Counted from the first letter of the stretch, positions 18,323-26,207 are shown. The stretch is DNA of 64,000 nucleotides from Streptomyces sp. NBC_00440 (GCF_036014215.1 NZ_CP107921.1:3211001-3275000); one strand, 5' to 3'. The notes: generated by a model from the letters alone, not told the origin. Translations and numbers: made by a program.

Positions 18323-19045
18323 GTGGAGCTTCAGGGCCTGCACGGCCAGGTGGTCGACCGGATCGGCCAGTCGCTCGCGGCGGACGAGATCCGGGCGGGC
18401 GAGGTGCTGCGCCTGGAGGACGTACAGGAGCGGTACGGCGTCTCCCGCACCGTGGCCCGCGAGGCCGTCCGGGTCCTGGAGTCGAAGCGGGTCGTCACCA
18501 GCCGTCCCCGGGTGGGCATCACCGTACGGCCGATGACCGACTGGAATCTGTACGACCCCCAGGTCATCCGCTGGCGCCTGGCATCCCCGCGCCGTGAGAC
18601 CCAGCTGCGCGAACTGGCCGAACTGCGGGCCGCGGTGGAGCCGTCGGCGGCCGCGCTCGCCGCGACGGCCGCAGGCGAGGAGGCCCGGCGTGCCCTGAGC
18701 GCCCACGCGCAGGCGATGGCGGGCGCTGCCCAGGCGGGTGACAGCAAGGGGTTCATCGCAGCTGACGCGGCGTTCCACCGGGCGCTGCTCACCGCGTCGG
18801 GCAACGGCATGTTCGCCCAGCTCTCCGAGGTCACCGAAGAACTCCTGGTGGCACGGCGTGAGTTGCTGCTGATGCCCGAGCAGGTGGACATGGCGTCGGT
18901 GCGCCGGCACCAGGAGATCGCCGACGCCATCGCCGAGGGCCGCGCCACCGATGCGGCCCTCGCGGTGAGCACGGTCGTGGAGGCCGCCCGCAGCGAGGTC
19001 GAGCAGCTCCTTGAGGGCGGCTCGGCCTGCGCCTTGGGCGGCTGA
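18323..19045 (+). CDS. FadR-type GntR transcriptional regulator
   Basis: 240 aa from the GTG at 18323, preceded by GGGGAA. The winged helix-turn-helix is at residues 6-70 (HGQVVDRIGQSLAADEIRAGEVLRLEDVQERYGVSRTVAREAVRVLESKRVV), followed by a C-terminal FCD helical domain. The FCD metal-site residues are visible in DAAFHRALLTASGN and RRHQEIADAIAEG. FCD regulators usually bind a sugar acid or its degradation product and lose DNA affinity. It is the last gene of the operon and most likely represses it together with the two flanking transporter units through the ATAGCACCATT sites. Confidence 0.9.
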   Translation: MELQGLHGQVVDRIGQSLAADEIRAGEVLRLEDVQERYGVSRTVAREAVRVLESKRVVTSRPRVGITVRPMTDWNLYDPQVIRWRLASPRRETQLRELAELRAAVEPSAAALAATAAGEEARRALSAHAQAMAGAAQAGDSKGFIAADAAFHRALLTASGNGMFAQLSEVTEELLVARRELLLMPEQVDMASVRRHQEIADAIAEGRATDAALAVSTVVEAARSEVEQLLEGGSACALGG

Positions 19046-19116
19046 TTCAGCTCCCGGGCTGGTTCAGTCCGTCGGCCGGTTCAGCTCCCGGCCGGTTCAG
19101 CTCCCGGCCGGCTGAC
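19046..19116. repeat. Direct and inverted repeats between convergent genes
   Basis: GGTTCAGCTCCCGGCC occurs two to three times in direct order, and the GGCCGG ends can pair, so the stretch may serve as a terminator for both flanking genes. No coding function is seen. Confidence 0.55.
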
Positions 19117-20502
19117 TCACCCCTCGGGCCGCACGGCCACCGGCGCCGCACCGTCGCCGGTGGTTTTCGCCGTCTCGGCGGCCAGCCGGCCCGGTGCGGT
19201 GAAGCGCCCGGACACGATCGCCACCACGGCGCCCAGCAGCATCGCCCCGGCGATCACGAGCAGGGGTGCGTCGAACGATCCGGTGGCGTCCTTGATGACA
19301 CCGATCAGCGGGGTGACGGCCAGCCCCGCGACATTGGCGAAGGCATTGATGAAAGCGACCCCGGCCGCCGCCGCGACGCCGGTCATGAAGGCCGTCGCGC
19401 TCCCCCACAGCGCGGGCACCGCGGCCCAGGCCGCTCCCGTGGAGAGCGCGAGGAGTGCGAAGCCGGGCACTCCGGGTCCCGCCGCCACACTCGCGACGAG
19501 CAGTACGCCCGAGACGGCCATCGGTACGGCCATGTGAAGCGCGTGCTTCCCCCGCCGGTCGACGGAGCGCGCGACGATCACCATGGCGACCACGGCCAGG
19601 GCATAGGGGACCGCGGTGAGCAGAGCGGTCACGAAGTCGCTCGGGTCCCCGAAGCCGCCCTGGATCACCTGCGGCATCCACAGGGTCAGGCCGATGCTGT
19701 CGAACGAGTACAGGAAGAAGAAGAGGGCGAGCAGCAGCACTCCGGGGCTGGTGAGCGCCTCACGCACGGAGACCGAGCGCCGCCCCGCGATCTCCGCCCG
19801 CTCCTGGGCGAGCCGGCCGGTGAGCCACCGCCGGTTGCGCTCGGGCAGCCACGCGGCGTCCTCCGGGGTGTCGGTCAGTGACTTCAGGACGATGAACCCG
19901 AGCAGCACGGCGGGCACTGCCTCGACCACGAACAGCCACTTCCAGCCCGGGGTGTTGAGCACACCGTCCATCTTCAGGACCAGGCCACTGAGCGGGGAGC
20001 CGATGACCGTGGCGAGCGCGGCGCCCACATAGAAGCGGCCCATCGCGCGGCCCCGGTGACTGGCCGGGAACCAGCGGGTGAGGTACCAGATGACGCCTGG
20101 CGTGAAACCCGCCTCGGCGGCGCCGAGGAACAGCCGTACGAGGTAGAAGGAGTGCGCGCCCCCGACCAGGGCCATACAACCGGAGACGATGCCCCACGAA
20201 ATCATGATGCGGGCTATCCAGCGGCGGGCGCCGAGCTTGGCGAGAAGCACATTGCTGGGCACCTCGAAGACGACGTAGGTGGCGAAGAACAGACTGGCGC
20301 CCAGGCCGAACTGGGCTGCTGTCAGACCGATCGCGTCGTTCATCGTCAGGGCGGCGACGGAGAGGTTGGAACGGTCGATGTACGCGACGAGATAGCAGAT
20401 GACGATCAGCGGCATCAGCCTCCTGGCCACCCGGTTCATGGTGTCGCGCTCCAGGCCGCCGTCATCGCCCCTGCCGACGACGCTGTCCTGATCGGGGCTC
20501 AT
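19117..20502 (-). CDS. Second ACS-type MFS transporter of the sugar-acid island
   Basis: 461 aa from the ATG at 20500-20502 with GGAGGGGGA upstream. It is a paralogue of the transporter at 12363-13748 and has the same length and motifs: LVAYIDRSNLSVAALT, FEVPSNVLLAKLGARRWIARIMISWG, FLGAAEAGFTPGVIWYLTRWFPASHRGRAM. Twelve helices. It is divergent from the D-2-hydroxyacid dehydrogenase, with the second predicted FadR operator between. It probably imports a related hydroxy or sugar acid. Confidence 0.9.
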   Translation of the reverse strand: MSPDQDSVVGRGDDGGLERDTMNRVARRLMPLIVICYLVAYIDRSNLSVAALTMNDAIGLTAAQFGLGASLFFATYVVFEVPSNVLLAKLGARRWIARIMISWGIVSGCMALVGGAHSFYLVRLFLGAAEAGFTPGVIWYLTRWFPASHRGRAMGRFYVGAALATVIGSPLSGLVLKMDGVLNTPGWKWLFVVEAVPAVLLGFIVLKSLTDTPEDAAWLPERNRRWLTGRLAQERAEIAGRRSVSVREALTSPGVLLLALFFFLYSFDSIGLTLWMPQVIQGGFGDPSDFVTALLTAVPYALAVVAMVIVARSVDRRGKHALHMAVPMAVSGVLLVASVAAGPGVPGFALLALSTGAAWAAVPALWGSATAFMTGVAAAAGVAFINAFANVAGLAVTPLIGVIKDATGSFDAPLLVIAGAMLLGAVVAIVSGRFTAPGRLAAETAKTTGDGAAPVAVRPEG

Positions 20503-20584
20503 CGGTCCCCCTCCGTCCGGTCTGCCGGTGTGCGATATGTGCAACGTGCGCCGCGCTGAAGGCAGGTGCGCCTCATGCACACCG

Positions 20585-20620
20585 GATTTCAATGGTGCTA
20601 TGATAGGCCCAATGGTGTGG
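20585..20620. promoter_or_regulatory. Predicted FadR/GntR operator, site 2
   Basis: AATGGTGCTAT at 20591-20601 is the exact reverse complement of the core at site 1, inside TCAATGGTGCTATGA. A partial second copy, AATGGTGTGG, starts at 20611. It lies about 90 bp upstream of the MFS start and about 115 bp upstream of the dehydrogenase start. Confidence 0.65.
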
Positions 20621-20716
20621 GCATGGCTCGCCCCTGTCAATGGCCGGGTGCACACGGAGCCGACAGGGGAACCAGAGACGAAGACGGACTTCTCCGCGAC
20701 CCCCTGGAGGTTCACG

Positions 20717-21640
20717 ATGACCACCCCCGCCTGCGCCGCGCCCGCCGTTCACGTAGGCCCCGACCCCGTGCCCGTACTGCTCGAAGCGGTACGGGCCGGG
20801 GGCGGCCGGGTCGTGCCCCTGGCGGAGGCCGAAGCCATCGTCTACTTCGGCAACGACGACCCGGCCGAGGTCGACGGCATGATCCACGAAGGCATCCGCT
20901 GGGTGCAGTTGCCCCACGCGGGGGTGGAGCGCTGGGCGGACGCCGGGGTCATCCGGGCGCAGCCCGTCTTCACGGCGGCCACCGGTTCGTACGGGGAGGC
21001 CGTCGCGGAGCACGCTCTCGCGCTGATGCTGGCCGCCGCGCGCGGGCTGCACCGGCTGGCCCGGTCCCGCGAGTGGGGCGACGGCCGCACCCGGGAGTTC
21101 GCGGGCTCAACCGTCGCCGTTGTCGGCTGCGGCGGCATAGGCCGCTCGCTGATCCGGCTCCTGGAGCCGTTCGGCTGCCGGATCCTGGCCGTGTCCGACA
21201 GCGGCGCGGTCCCGGGCGCGGAGCGGACAGTGGCGCGCGCCGCCTTCCGCGAGGTACTTGCCGACGCGGACTTCGTGGTGGCCGCGGCGCCCACGACCCC
21301 TGACACCCGTGGGATGTTCGGGGCGGCCGAGTTCGCCCTGATGCGCCGGGACGCCTGGCTGGTCAATGTCGCCAGGGGCGGGCTGGTCGTCACCGCCGAC
21401 CTGGTGGACGCGCTGAAGAACGGCACGATCGGCGGAGCGGCACTGGATGTCACCGACCCCGAACCACTTCCCGCGGGGCATGAGTTGTGGGACCTGGAGA
21501 ACGCCCTGATCACCCCGCACTGCGCCAACCCGCGCTCCTCGTACTGGCGTGGGCTCGCGGAACGGGTCGAGGCCAACGTCGCCGGATTCGCCGCGGGCCG
21601 CCCGCTGGCGGGCGCGGTCACACCCGCCCGGGGCTTCTGA
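20717..21640 (+). CDS. D-isomer-specific 2-hydroxyacid dehydrogenase
   Basis: 307 aa from the ATG at 20717, with CTGGAGG upstream. The NAD-binding Rossmann loop is VAVVGCGGIGRS. LVNVARGGLVVTADLVDAL holds the catalytic arginine region, ALDVTDPEPLPAGHELW the glutamate, and ITPHCA the catalytic histidine. It interconverts a 2-keto acid and a D-2-hydroxy acid. Family members near sugar-acid genes act as glyoxylate/hydroxypyruvate or 2-ketogluconate reductases. The shared operator places it in the same regulon as the dehydratase operon. Confidence 0.9.
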   Translation: MTTPACAAPAVHVGPDPVPVLLEAVRAGGGRVVPLAEAEAIVYFGNDDPAEVDGMIHEGIRWVQLPHAGVERWADAGVIRAQPVFTAATGSYGEAVAEHALALMLAAARGLHRLARSREWGDGRTREFAGSTVAVVGCGGIGRSLIRLLEPFGCRILAVSDSGAVPGAERTVARAAFREVLADADFVVAAAPTTPDTRGMFGAAEFALMRRDAWLVNVARGGLVVTADLVDALKNGTIGGAALDVTDPEPLPAGHELWDLENALITPHCANPRSSYWRGLAERVEANVAGFAAGRPLAGAVTPARGF

Positions 21641-21655
21641 CGCGGTCTCGCCCTG

Positions 21656-22645
21656 TCAGGCGTCGGGGCTGTCGATTCGGAAGAGTTTCCGCGCGTTGCC
21701 GGCGGTGAACTTGTCCCGGTCCTCGTCGGTTTCGAACTCCGCGAGGAACTTCTGGACGTCCGTCACGCCCGGCCGGTGGAACGGGTAGTCCGTGGAGAAC
21801 AGCAGCCGGTCGACGGTGGTGGCCGCCAGGGCATGGCGCAGCAGTGCGGGGTTGAGCATCCCGGAGCTGGTGATGTGCACGTTCGTACGGATGTATTCGG
21901 ACGCTTTCCGCTGAAGGCCCGCGATGCGGGACAGGCTGTCGGTGCGGTCACTCCAGAACAGCAGCAGCTCGCCCCAGTGGCCGAGGACGATCTGCAGGCC
22001 GGGGTGGCGGTCGAAGATGCCCCTGGTGATGAGACGCAACGCGGCGAGGGCCGCCTCGATGTGCCATCCCCAGCTGAAAGTGGACAGGGCGAGGGAGGTC
22101 ATCGGGTCGAAGCCCGCATAGGCCGCGTCCCGGACGGTTCGCGACGGAATCTGCGGATGGATGAAGATCGGCTGGCCGAGGGCCGCGGCGGTCGCGAACA
22201 GGTCGTCATAGCAAGGATCATCGAGCGCGGTCCCGCCCGTCCGTCCGTAGACCATGGCGCCCACGAACCCGAGGCCCGCGGCGCGTTCGAGCTCTCCGGC
22301 GACGGCAGCCGGATCGGCCATCGGCAACGTCGACATCGCCCGAAGACGGGCCGGGTGACGGCGGACCGCCTCTGCGGCGAAGTCGTTGGTGTCCCTGCTG
22401 AGCGAGACCGCATCGGCCGGAGCGAGCGGACCTGTCGCAGGAGGCGCCAGCGAGAGGACCTGCATGTCGATGCCCAGTGCGTCCATGGCCGCGATGCGCG
22501 CTTCACCGATGTCTTCCAGGCGCTCAAGGTTGTCGCCCATCTCGTTGAACGCCAGGCTGTCGTCCCGGTCCTCCTCGGGAAGTGCCTTCAGTGCCGCCGC
22601 CAGCTGCGGCGTCGTCCAGTGTTCTTCGATGCCGATGACTGCCAC
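21656..22645 (-). CDS. Amidohydrolase-2 family protein (ACMSD/gamma-resorcylate decarboxylase-like)
   Basis: 329 aa from a GTG at 22643-22645, chosen because GGAGG lies seven bases upstream. Metal-binding motifs of the ACMSD-related decarboxylase family are present: GIEEHW at the N-terminus (ExH type), FIHPQIPSRTV, VLGHWGELLLFW and LLFSTDYPF. Relatives decarboxylate aromatic acids such as 2,3-dihydroxybenzoate or gamma-resorcylate; the substrate here is unknown. It is divergent from a TetR gene, with two matching operators in the gap, so it is the probable target of that repressor. Confidence 0.85.
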   Translation of the reverse strand: MAVIGIEEHWTTPQLAAALKALPEEDRDDSLAFNEMGDNLERLEDIGEARIAAMDALGIDMQVLSLAPPATGPLAPADAVSLSRDTNDFAAEAVRRHPARLRAMSTLPMADPAAVAGELERAAGLGFVGAMVYGRTGGTALDDPCYDDLFATAAALGQPIFIHPQIPSRTVRDAAYAGFDPMTSLALSTFSWGWHIEAALAALRLITRGIFDRHPGLQIVLGHWGELLLFWSDRTDSLSRIAGLQRKASEYIRTNVHITSSGMLNPALLRHALAATTVDRLLFSTDYPFHRPGVTDVQKFLAEFETDEDRDKFTAGNARKLFRIDSPDA

Positions 22646-22695
22646 GACCGAGCCTCCGTACCTGAAAGCACCTGAAAGTATCTGACACAGGTCCA

Positions 22696-22711
22696 CTAAA
22701 CAGACGTTTAG
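22696..22711. promoter_or_regulatory. TetR operator, copy 1 (perfect CTAAAC-N4-GTTTAG)
   Basis: CTAAACAGACGTTTAG is an exact inverted repeat in the divergent amidohydrolase/TetR spacer. A second near-copy lies 36 bp further on. Confidence 0.7.
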
Positions 22712-22731
22712 CGAAGACGGTAACACGCTCG

Positions 22732-22747
22732 CTAAACGCTCGTATAG
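22732..22747. promoter_or_regulatory. TetR operator, copy 2
   Basis: CTAAACGCTCGTATAG has one mismatch between the half sites and overlaps the 5' end of the TetR transcript region. It is spaced 36 bp centre-to-centre from copy 1, allowing simultaneous autoregulation and control of the divergent gene. Confidence 0.65.
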
Positions 22748-22755
22748 TGGAGGGC

Positions 22756-23307
22756 ATGACCGGGAAGACGAGGGACGCGAAACGAGCTGAGACGGCACAA
22801 CGGATACTCGAAGCCGCCCAGGAGGAGTTCGCTCTTCGCGGCTTCGAGGGCGCGACGATCCGGTCCATCGCGGACCGGGCCGGAGTGCACGCATCGCTCG
22901 TCATGCAGCACTACGGCTCGAAGGCGTCCCTCTTCACGATCGCCGTCCAGCTTCCGGATGACGACCAGCAGGCGGCCTCGGACCACCTCTTCGATGTCCT
23001 CGATGTCCGCATGGGCGAACTCCCTCCGGAGACCCGGGCGCTCGTCCGCTCGATGCTGACAGTCCCGGAGGCGGAAGCGTCCATGCGGGACTTCCTCGGG
23101 GAGCGGGTCGACAACCTCAAGGGCTCATTCGAAGGCGAGGACGCCGAGCTGAGGGCCGCGATGGCCGTCAGCAGCATCCTCGGGCTCACGATCGCCCGCC
23201 ATTTCCTCAAGCTCCGGGCCTTCGAGAACATCCCCCGGGAGTCGCTCGCCAACGCGGCCAACGCCTGGATCGCCGCCCTGTCGCACGAGCCCCGTACCGA
23301 GCCCTAA
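22756..23307 (+). CDS. TetR/AcrR family transcriptional regulator
   Basis: 183 aa from the ATG at 22756; a GTG at 22747 in the same frame overlaps the operator and is less likely. The N-terminal helix-turn-helix is RAETAQRILEAAQEEFALRGFEGATIRSIADRAGVHASLVMQHYGSKASLF. The C-terminal helical domain ends IAALSHEPRTEP. It lies beside two palindromes of the type expected for a TetR dimer and divergent from an amidohydrolase, so it probably represses both genes until a small aromatic ligand is present. The stop overlaps by a few bases the stop of a small minus-strand ORF. Confidence 0.88.
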   Translation: MTGKTRDAKRAETAQRILEAAQEEFALRGFEGATIRSIADRAGVHASLVMQHYGSKASLFTIAVQLPDDDQQAASDHLFDVLDVRMGELPPETRALVRSMLTVPEAEASMRDFLGERVDNLKGSFEGEDAELRAAMAVSSILGLTIARHFLKLRAFENIPRESLANAANAWIAALSHEPRTEP

Positions 23308-23435
23308 GGGGTCTGGCGGCCGCGTTGGAACATGCCGGAGAGTGCCCCCAGGCCGGGACGCTGGCTCAGGTAGTCGAGGGAAAGCCCCGCACCGCGAGCA
23401 AACCACCCGAATGCGCTCACCAGGAACTCGTCCAC
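23304..23435 (-). CDS. Possible 43-aa small protein
   Basis: A GTG at 23433-23435 preceded by GAGAGAAGGA opens a 43-codon frame: MDEFLVSAFGWFARGAGLSL, then residues 21-43, DYLSQRPGLGALSGMFQRGRQTP. Its TAG overlaps the convergent TetR stop. Composition and codon use look coding, with an amphipathic first half. There is an in-frame stop shortly upstream, so it is not an obvious fragment of a longer frame. Function unknown. It could also be the tail of a decayed gene. Confidence 0.4.
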   Translation of the reverse strand: MDEFLVSAFGWFARGAGLSLDYLSQRPGLGALSGMFQRGRQTP

Positions 23436-23632
23436 AGCGTCCTTCTCTCCACGACCGGCGTTTTCTTGTCAGACGCGTCCGCCGCCCGGCAGGTTGCCCG
23501 TTGGTGCAGGTCAAGGCGGCTTCTTCCGCCAATCCATGCCCCGCACGAGGTGCCGTTCCACGGCAGGACCCGAGATCTTCGCGACACAGATCCTCGCGAC
23601 AGCCCCGGGTCCGGACCGTCCTCAACCCCCGA
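23436..23632. other. Intergenic stretch without a supported gene
   Basis: About 200 bp between the small ORF and the DinB gene. No promoter, repeat or conserved reading frame could be supported on either strand. Confidence 0.4.
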
Positions 23633-24193
23633 TCAGCCCATGCTCTTCCCGCCGTCCAGGGTCTCGCGGATGATGTCGGCGTGGCCGGCGTGCTGGGCGG
23701 TCTCGGCAATGATGTGGAGCACCACCCGGCGGGCCGACCACTGCGCGTCGGCCTCGAACCACGGAGCCTTCGGCAGCGGGTGACTGGCGTTCAGATCGGC
23801 CAGCTTGGCGACCAACTCGTCGGTCCGGCGGGCCACATCGGCGTACTCGGCCAGGACACCGGCCAGCGTTTCACCGGGCAGCATCTTGAACTGGTCGGCC
23901 CGCCGGGCGAAGTCCGCCTCGGTCATCTTGGTGAAGTCGGGCATCGACGAAGGGCCTTCCAGGATGAAGGCCGCCCAGCCCTGCTCAACTGCGGTGACAT
24001 GCTTGATGAGGCCGCCCAGGCACAGTTCGCTCGCGGTGGTGCGCAGCCCGGCCTGCTCGTCCGTGAGGTCGCGGGTGGTGAAGCGCAGGAAGTGCCGCTG
24101 CTTGGCCAGCGCCTCCAACAGGTCGGCACTCTCCCCCGTCGCAGCGGGCGCCTCTGCCGGGTCCTGCTGGTTGGTCGGCTCGTTGACGGTCAT
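23633..24193 (-). CDS. DinB/DUF664 family protein
   Basis: 186 aa from the ATG at 24191-24193. Four-helix bundle of the DinB superfamily, with metal-binding histidines in LIKHVTAVEQGW and in HIIAETAQHAGHADIIRE. The N-terminal 25 residues are polar and likely flexible. In actinobacteria many members are mycothiol-dependent enzymes for detoxification. The Trp-rich LGGLIKHVTAVEQGWAAFIL region fits DUF664. Transcribed away from the SRPBCC gene pair, separated by a hairpin. Confidence 0.85.
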   Translation of the reverse strand: MTVNEPTNQQDPAEAPAATGESADLLEALAKQRHFLRFTTRDLTDEQAGLRTTASELCLGGLIKHVTAVEQGWAAFILEGPSSMPDFTKMTEADFARRADQFKMLPGETLAGVLAEYADVARRTDELVAKLADLNASHPLPKAPWFEADAQWSARRVVLHIIAETAQHAGHADIIRETLDGGKSMG

Positions 24194-24319
24194 GGAGTTC
24201 TGCCTTCCGTTGTCCCTGTTCCTTCGGCCAAGAACCACGCTAGAGGCCATGTCGGTCATCTACTGGCCTATATGGCGAAGAACCGAGATGAGAAGAACAG
24301 AGAGGAAGGGGAAGGCAAC

Positions 24320-24358
24320 TCACCGCGGCGCGCCTTCCGTACGCGCAGACCGCGGTGA
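24320..24358. terminator. Hairpin downstream of the SRPBCC gene
   Basis: TCACCGCGG pairs exactly with CCGCGGTGA, with inner GCGC/GCGC pairing. It lies 16 bp beyond the SRPBCC stop on the minus strand. Confidence 0.65.
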
Positions 24359-24373
24359 GCGGGAGCCACCGGC

Positions 24374-24826
24374 TCAGCCCTCGGAGAAGCGCTTCCGCAG
24401 GGCGTCGAGACCGGCACCGTACGTGCCGTCACCGAAGATCGACTCCACTTGCGGCACCACCTCGTCCGCGCCCTGGTAATCGGCGGACCACCGGACCTCG
24501 GCGCCGTCGGCGTGCGGGTGCACGGCGAGCGTCGCCACGAACTCGCCGACCGGCAGCATCACCGGGGCCAGCAGGACGTAGCGGTACCACCGGGCGTCGG
24601 CGTCGCGGGCCACCAGGCGCTCACGGGCGACGATCTCGCCGTCGACCGAGAAGACCCGTACGGCACCGGGGACTCCGGGGTCGGCGTCGTCCTCGATGGT
24701 GGACGGCTGTATGTACGGGTGCCAGTCGGCGAGGCCGCCGAAGTCGCCGATGGCCGCCCACACCTGGTCGGGGGTGGCCGCGAGCACGGTGGAACGCTCC
24801 AGCGTCCGGGGGGTCATGGATGTCAT
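24374..24826 (-). CDS. SRPBCC family (START-like) protein
   Basis: 150 aa from the ATG at 24824-24826, with GAGGAGAC upstream. Bet v1/polyketide-cyclase fold: RTLERSTVLAATPDQVWAAIGDFGGLADWHPYIQPSTIEDD, then GAVRVFSVDGEIVARERLVARDADARWYRYVL and the C-terminal helix VVPQVESIFGDGTYGAGLDALRKRF. Such proteins hold hydrophobic ligands. It follows the SDR gene by 23 bp, so the two likely form one operon controlled by the palindromes upstream of the SDR. Confidence 0.85.
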   Translation of the reverse strand: MTSMTPRTLERSTVLAATPDQVWAAIGDFGGLADWHPYIQPSTIEDDADPGVPGAVRVFSVDGEIVARERLVARDADARWYRYVLLAPVMLPVGEFVATLAVHPHADGAEVRWSADYQGADEVVPQVESIFGDGTYGAGLDALRKRFSEG

Positions 24827-24849
24827 GGATGTCTCCTCGTCACGGGCGG

Positions 24850-25626
24850 TCACCATGTGCGGTCGCCGCGCAGGACCGCGTCGGCACCGCCGTCGACGAA
24901 GACGACCTGTCCGGTCACATGGGTGTTCTCGGGCGAGGTCAGCCAGTCGATCAGCGGGGCGATCTGCTCGGGGCGGGCGTAGCCGTGCAACGGCATCGGC
25001 ACGCTCTGCTCGACGAGTTTCCGCATGGCGGGGTCGTCGAGCATCGGCTGGGTCATCGGCGTGACGATCACGCCGGGGCCGACAGCGTTGAGCGGGATAC
25101 CCGCCCCGGCCCAGTCGTCGGTGATGGCCGCACGCCGGATCCAGCGGGAGACCGCGGCCTTGGAGGAGGAGTAGACGAGCTGCCCTTCCCCTCGGTCGAC
25201 GGCCGCCCGGGAAGCGACCACCGCCGCCTCCTCGTCACCGGTGAGGGCTGCGTCCACGATCGCGGAGTCGGTCGGGTGGACGGAGTCGATCGAGCTGATG
25301 ACCAGGGCCCTCGGATCGGTACCGGCGGCCAGCAGCGGGCGCAGCCCCTCCAGCGTGGCCACGGCGCCGAAGTAATTGATCTTGATGGTGAGCGGATCGG
25401 GCTGTGCGACGCCGGCGCAGGCGATGACGGCGTCGAGACGCCCGCCGCTCAGCTCCCGGGCCCGGCTGACCAGTACGGCCCGGCCTTCGGCCGTGGACAG
25501 GTCGGCGGAGATGTCGCTGTCCTTGAGATCAGCCCCGATGACGGTGTGCCCCCGCGTACGCAGGAGGGCCGCGGTGGCCTTGCCTATGCCGGAGGAGGCT
25601 CCGGTGACCAGATAGGTACGGGACAT
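24850..25626 (-). CDS. Short-chain dehydrogenase, 3-alpha-hydroxysteroid dehydrogenase/carbonyl reductase-like
   Basis: 258 aa. Cofactor loop TGASSGIGKATAALL, catalytic YSSSKAAV and Ser in VISSIDSVHP. The long insertion before the catalytic Tyr (DSAIVDAALTGDEEAAVVASRAAVDRGEGQLV) and the DLSTAEGRAVLVSRA stretch closely resemble bacterial 3-alpha-HSD/CR enzymes such as the Comamonas protein. It probably reduces a ketone on a hydrophobic or steroid-like substrate with NAD(P)H. First gene of a two-gene operon with the SRPBCC protein. Confidence 0.88.
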   Translation of the reverse strand: MSRTYLVTGASSGIGKATAALLRTRGHTVIGADLKDSDISADLSTAEGRAVLVSRARELSGGRLDAVIACAGVAQPDPLTIKINYFGAVATLEGLRPLLAAGTDPRALVISSIDSVHPTDSAIVDAALTGDEEAAVVASRAAVDRGEGQLVYSSSKAAVSRWIRRAAITDDWAGAGIPLNAVGPGVIVTPMTQPMLDDPAMRKLVEQSVPMPLHGYARPEQIAPLIDWLTSPENTHVTGQVVFVDGGADAVLRGDRTW

Positions 25627-25652
25627 GGTTCGCTCCTTCGCGTGCCCAGAAG

Positions 25653-25668
25653 TAAGGCGACTGCCTCA
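25653..25668. promoter_or_regulatory. Operator copy 1 upstream of the SDR gene
   Basis: TAAGGCGACTGCCTCA is an imperfect copy of the palindrome at 25687-25702 and lies 27 bp before the SDR start codon. Confidence 0.6.
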
Positions 25669-25686
25669 CCAACGTACACGAACCAT

Positions 25687-25702
25687 TAAGGCGGACGCCT
25701 TA
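25687..25702. promoter_or_regulatory. Operator copy 2 upstream of the SDR gene (perfect palindrome)
   Basis: TAAGGCGGACGCCTTA is an exact inverted repeat of TetR/MarR-operator size, 34 bp from copy 1. No regulator gene of those families adjoins the SDR, so the repressor must be encoded elsewhere. Confidence 0.65.
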
Positions 25703-25772
25703 CGGCTGGGTTCCTCGCGATGGGGTCCCGCACGATGGGACAGCGGCGCCTCACTCCGGGCAACCGGCCGCT

Positions 25773-26207
25773 TCAGCGGGACGCGCCCCCCTCCCTCAGA
25801 GCGCACTCCGCCCAGACGACCTTGCCGGGGCCGACCCGCTCGCCGAATCCCCAGGCGTCGGCGACCGCGTCCACCAGGCACAGGCCCCGCCCGCCGACCG
25901 CGTCCTGGTCCGGATCGGCCATGCGGGGAGGCACGGACGACGCATCGTGCACCTCGATACGGATGCCGCGTCCGCGCTCGTCCAGCAGGAAGCGGGTTTC
26001 GATCTCCCGCCCTGGTGAGACCACGGCATGCCGCCCGGCATTGGTCAGCAGCTCGGAGAGGACGAGCGAAGCCGCGTCCGTGAGCGGCGCGAGGCCCCAG
26101 CCCTCCAGCGCGGTACGGAGTTCCGTACGCGCCCGAGCGACACAGGCGGGGTGCCGGCTCCACCGCCGTACGACTGCGCTCTCGGCGTTCCTGACGGTCC
26201 GTTCCAT
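25773..26207 (-). CDS. ATP-binding protein, anti-sigma-factor kinase-like (HATPase_c)
   Basis: 144 aa from the ATG at 26205-26207. Histidine-kinase-type ATPase domain without a receiver or dimerisation domain. The N-box is VLSELLTNAGRHAV, and the G1 box is VHDASSVPPRMADPDQDAVGGRGLCLVDAVADAWGFG. Such RsbW/SpoIIAB-like proteins are abundant in Streptomyces and often accompany XRE/DUF397 pairs in developmental control. The start overlaps the stop of the preceding 92-aa gene (TGATG), so they are likely cotranslated. Confidence 0.85.
   Translation of the reverse strand: MERTVRNAESAVVRRWSRHPACVARARTELRTALEGWGLAPLTDAASLVLSELLTNAGRHAVVSPGREIETRFLLDERGRGIRIEVHDASSVPPRMADPDQDAVGGRGLCLVDAVADAWGFGERVGPGKVVWAECALREGGASR

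Noticed and set aside
22747..22755. GTG at 22747 as start of the TetR gene
   Set aside because: It coincides with the last base of the operator and lacks a ribosome site. The ATG at 22756 gives a typical TetR N-terminus.
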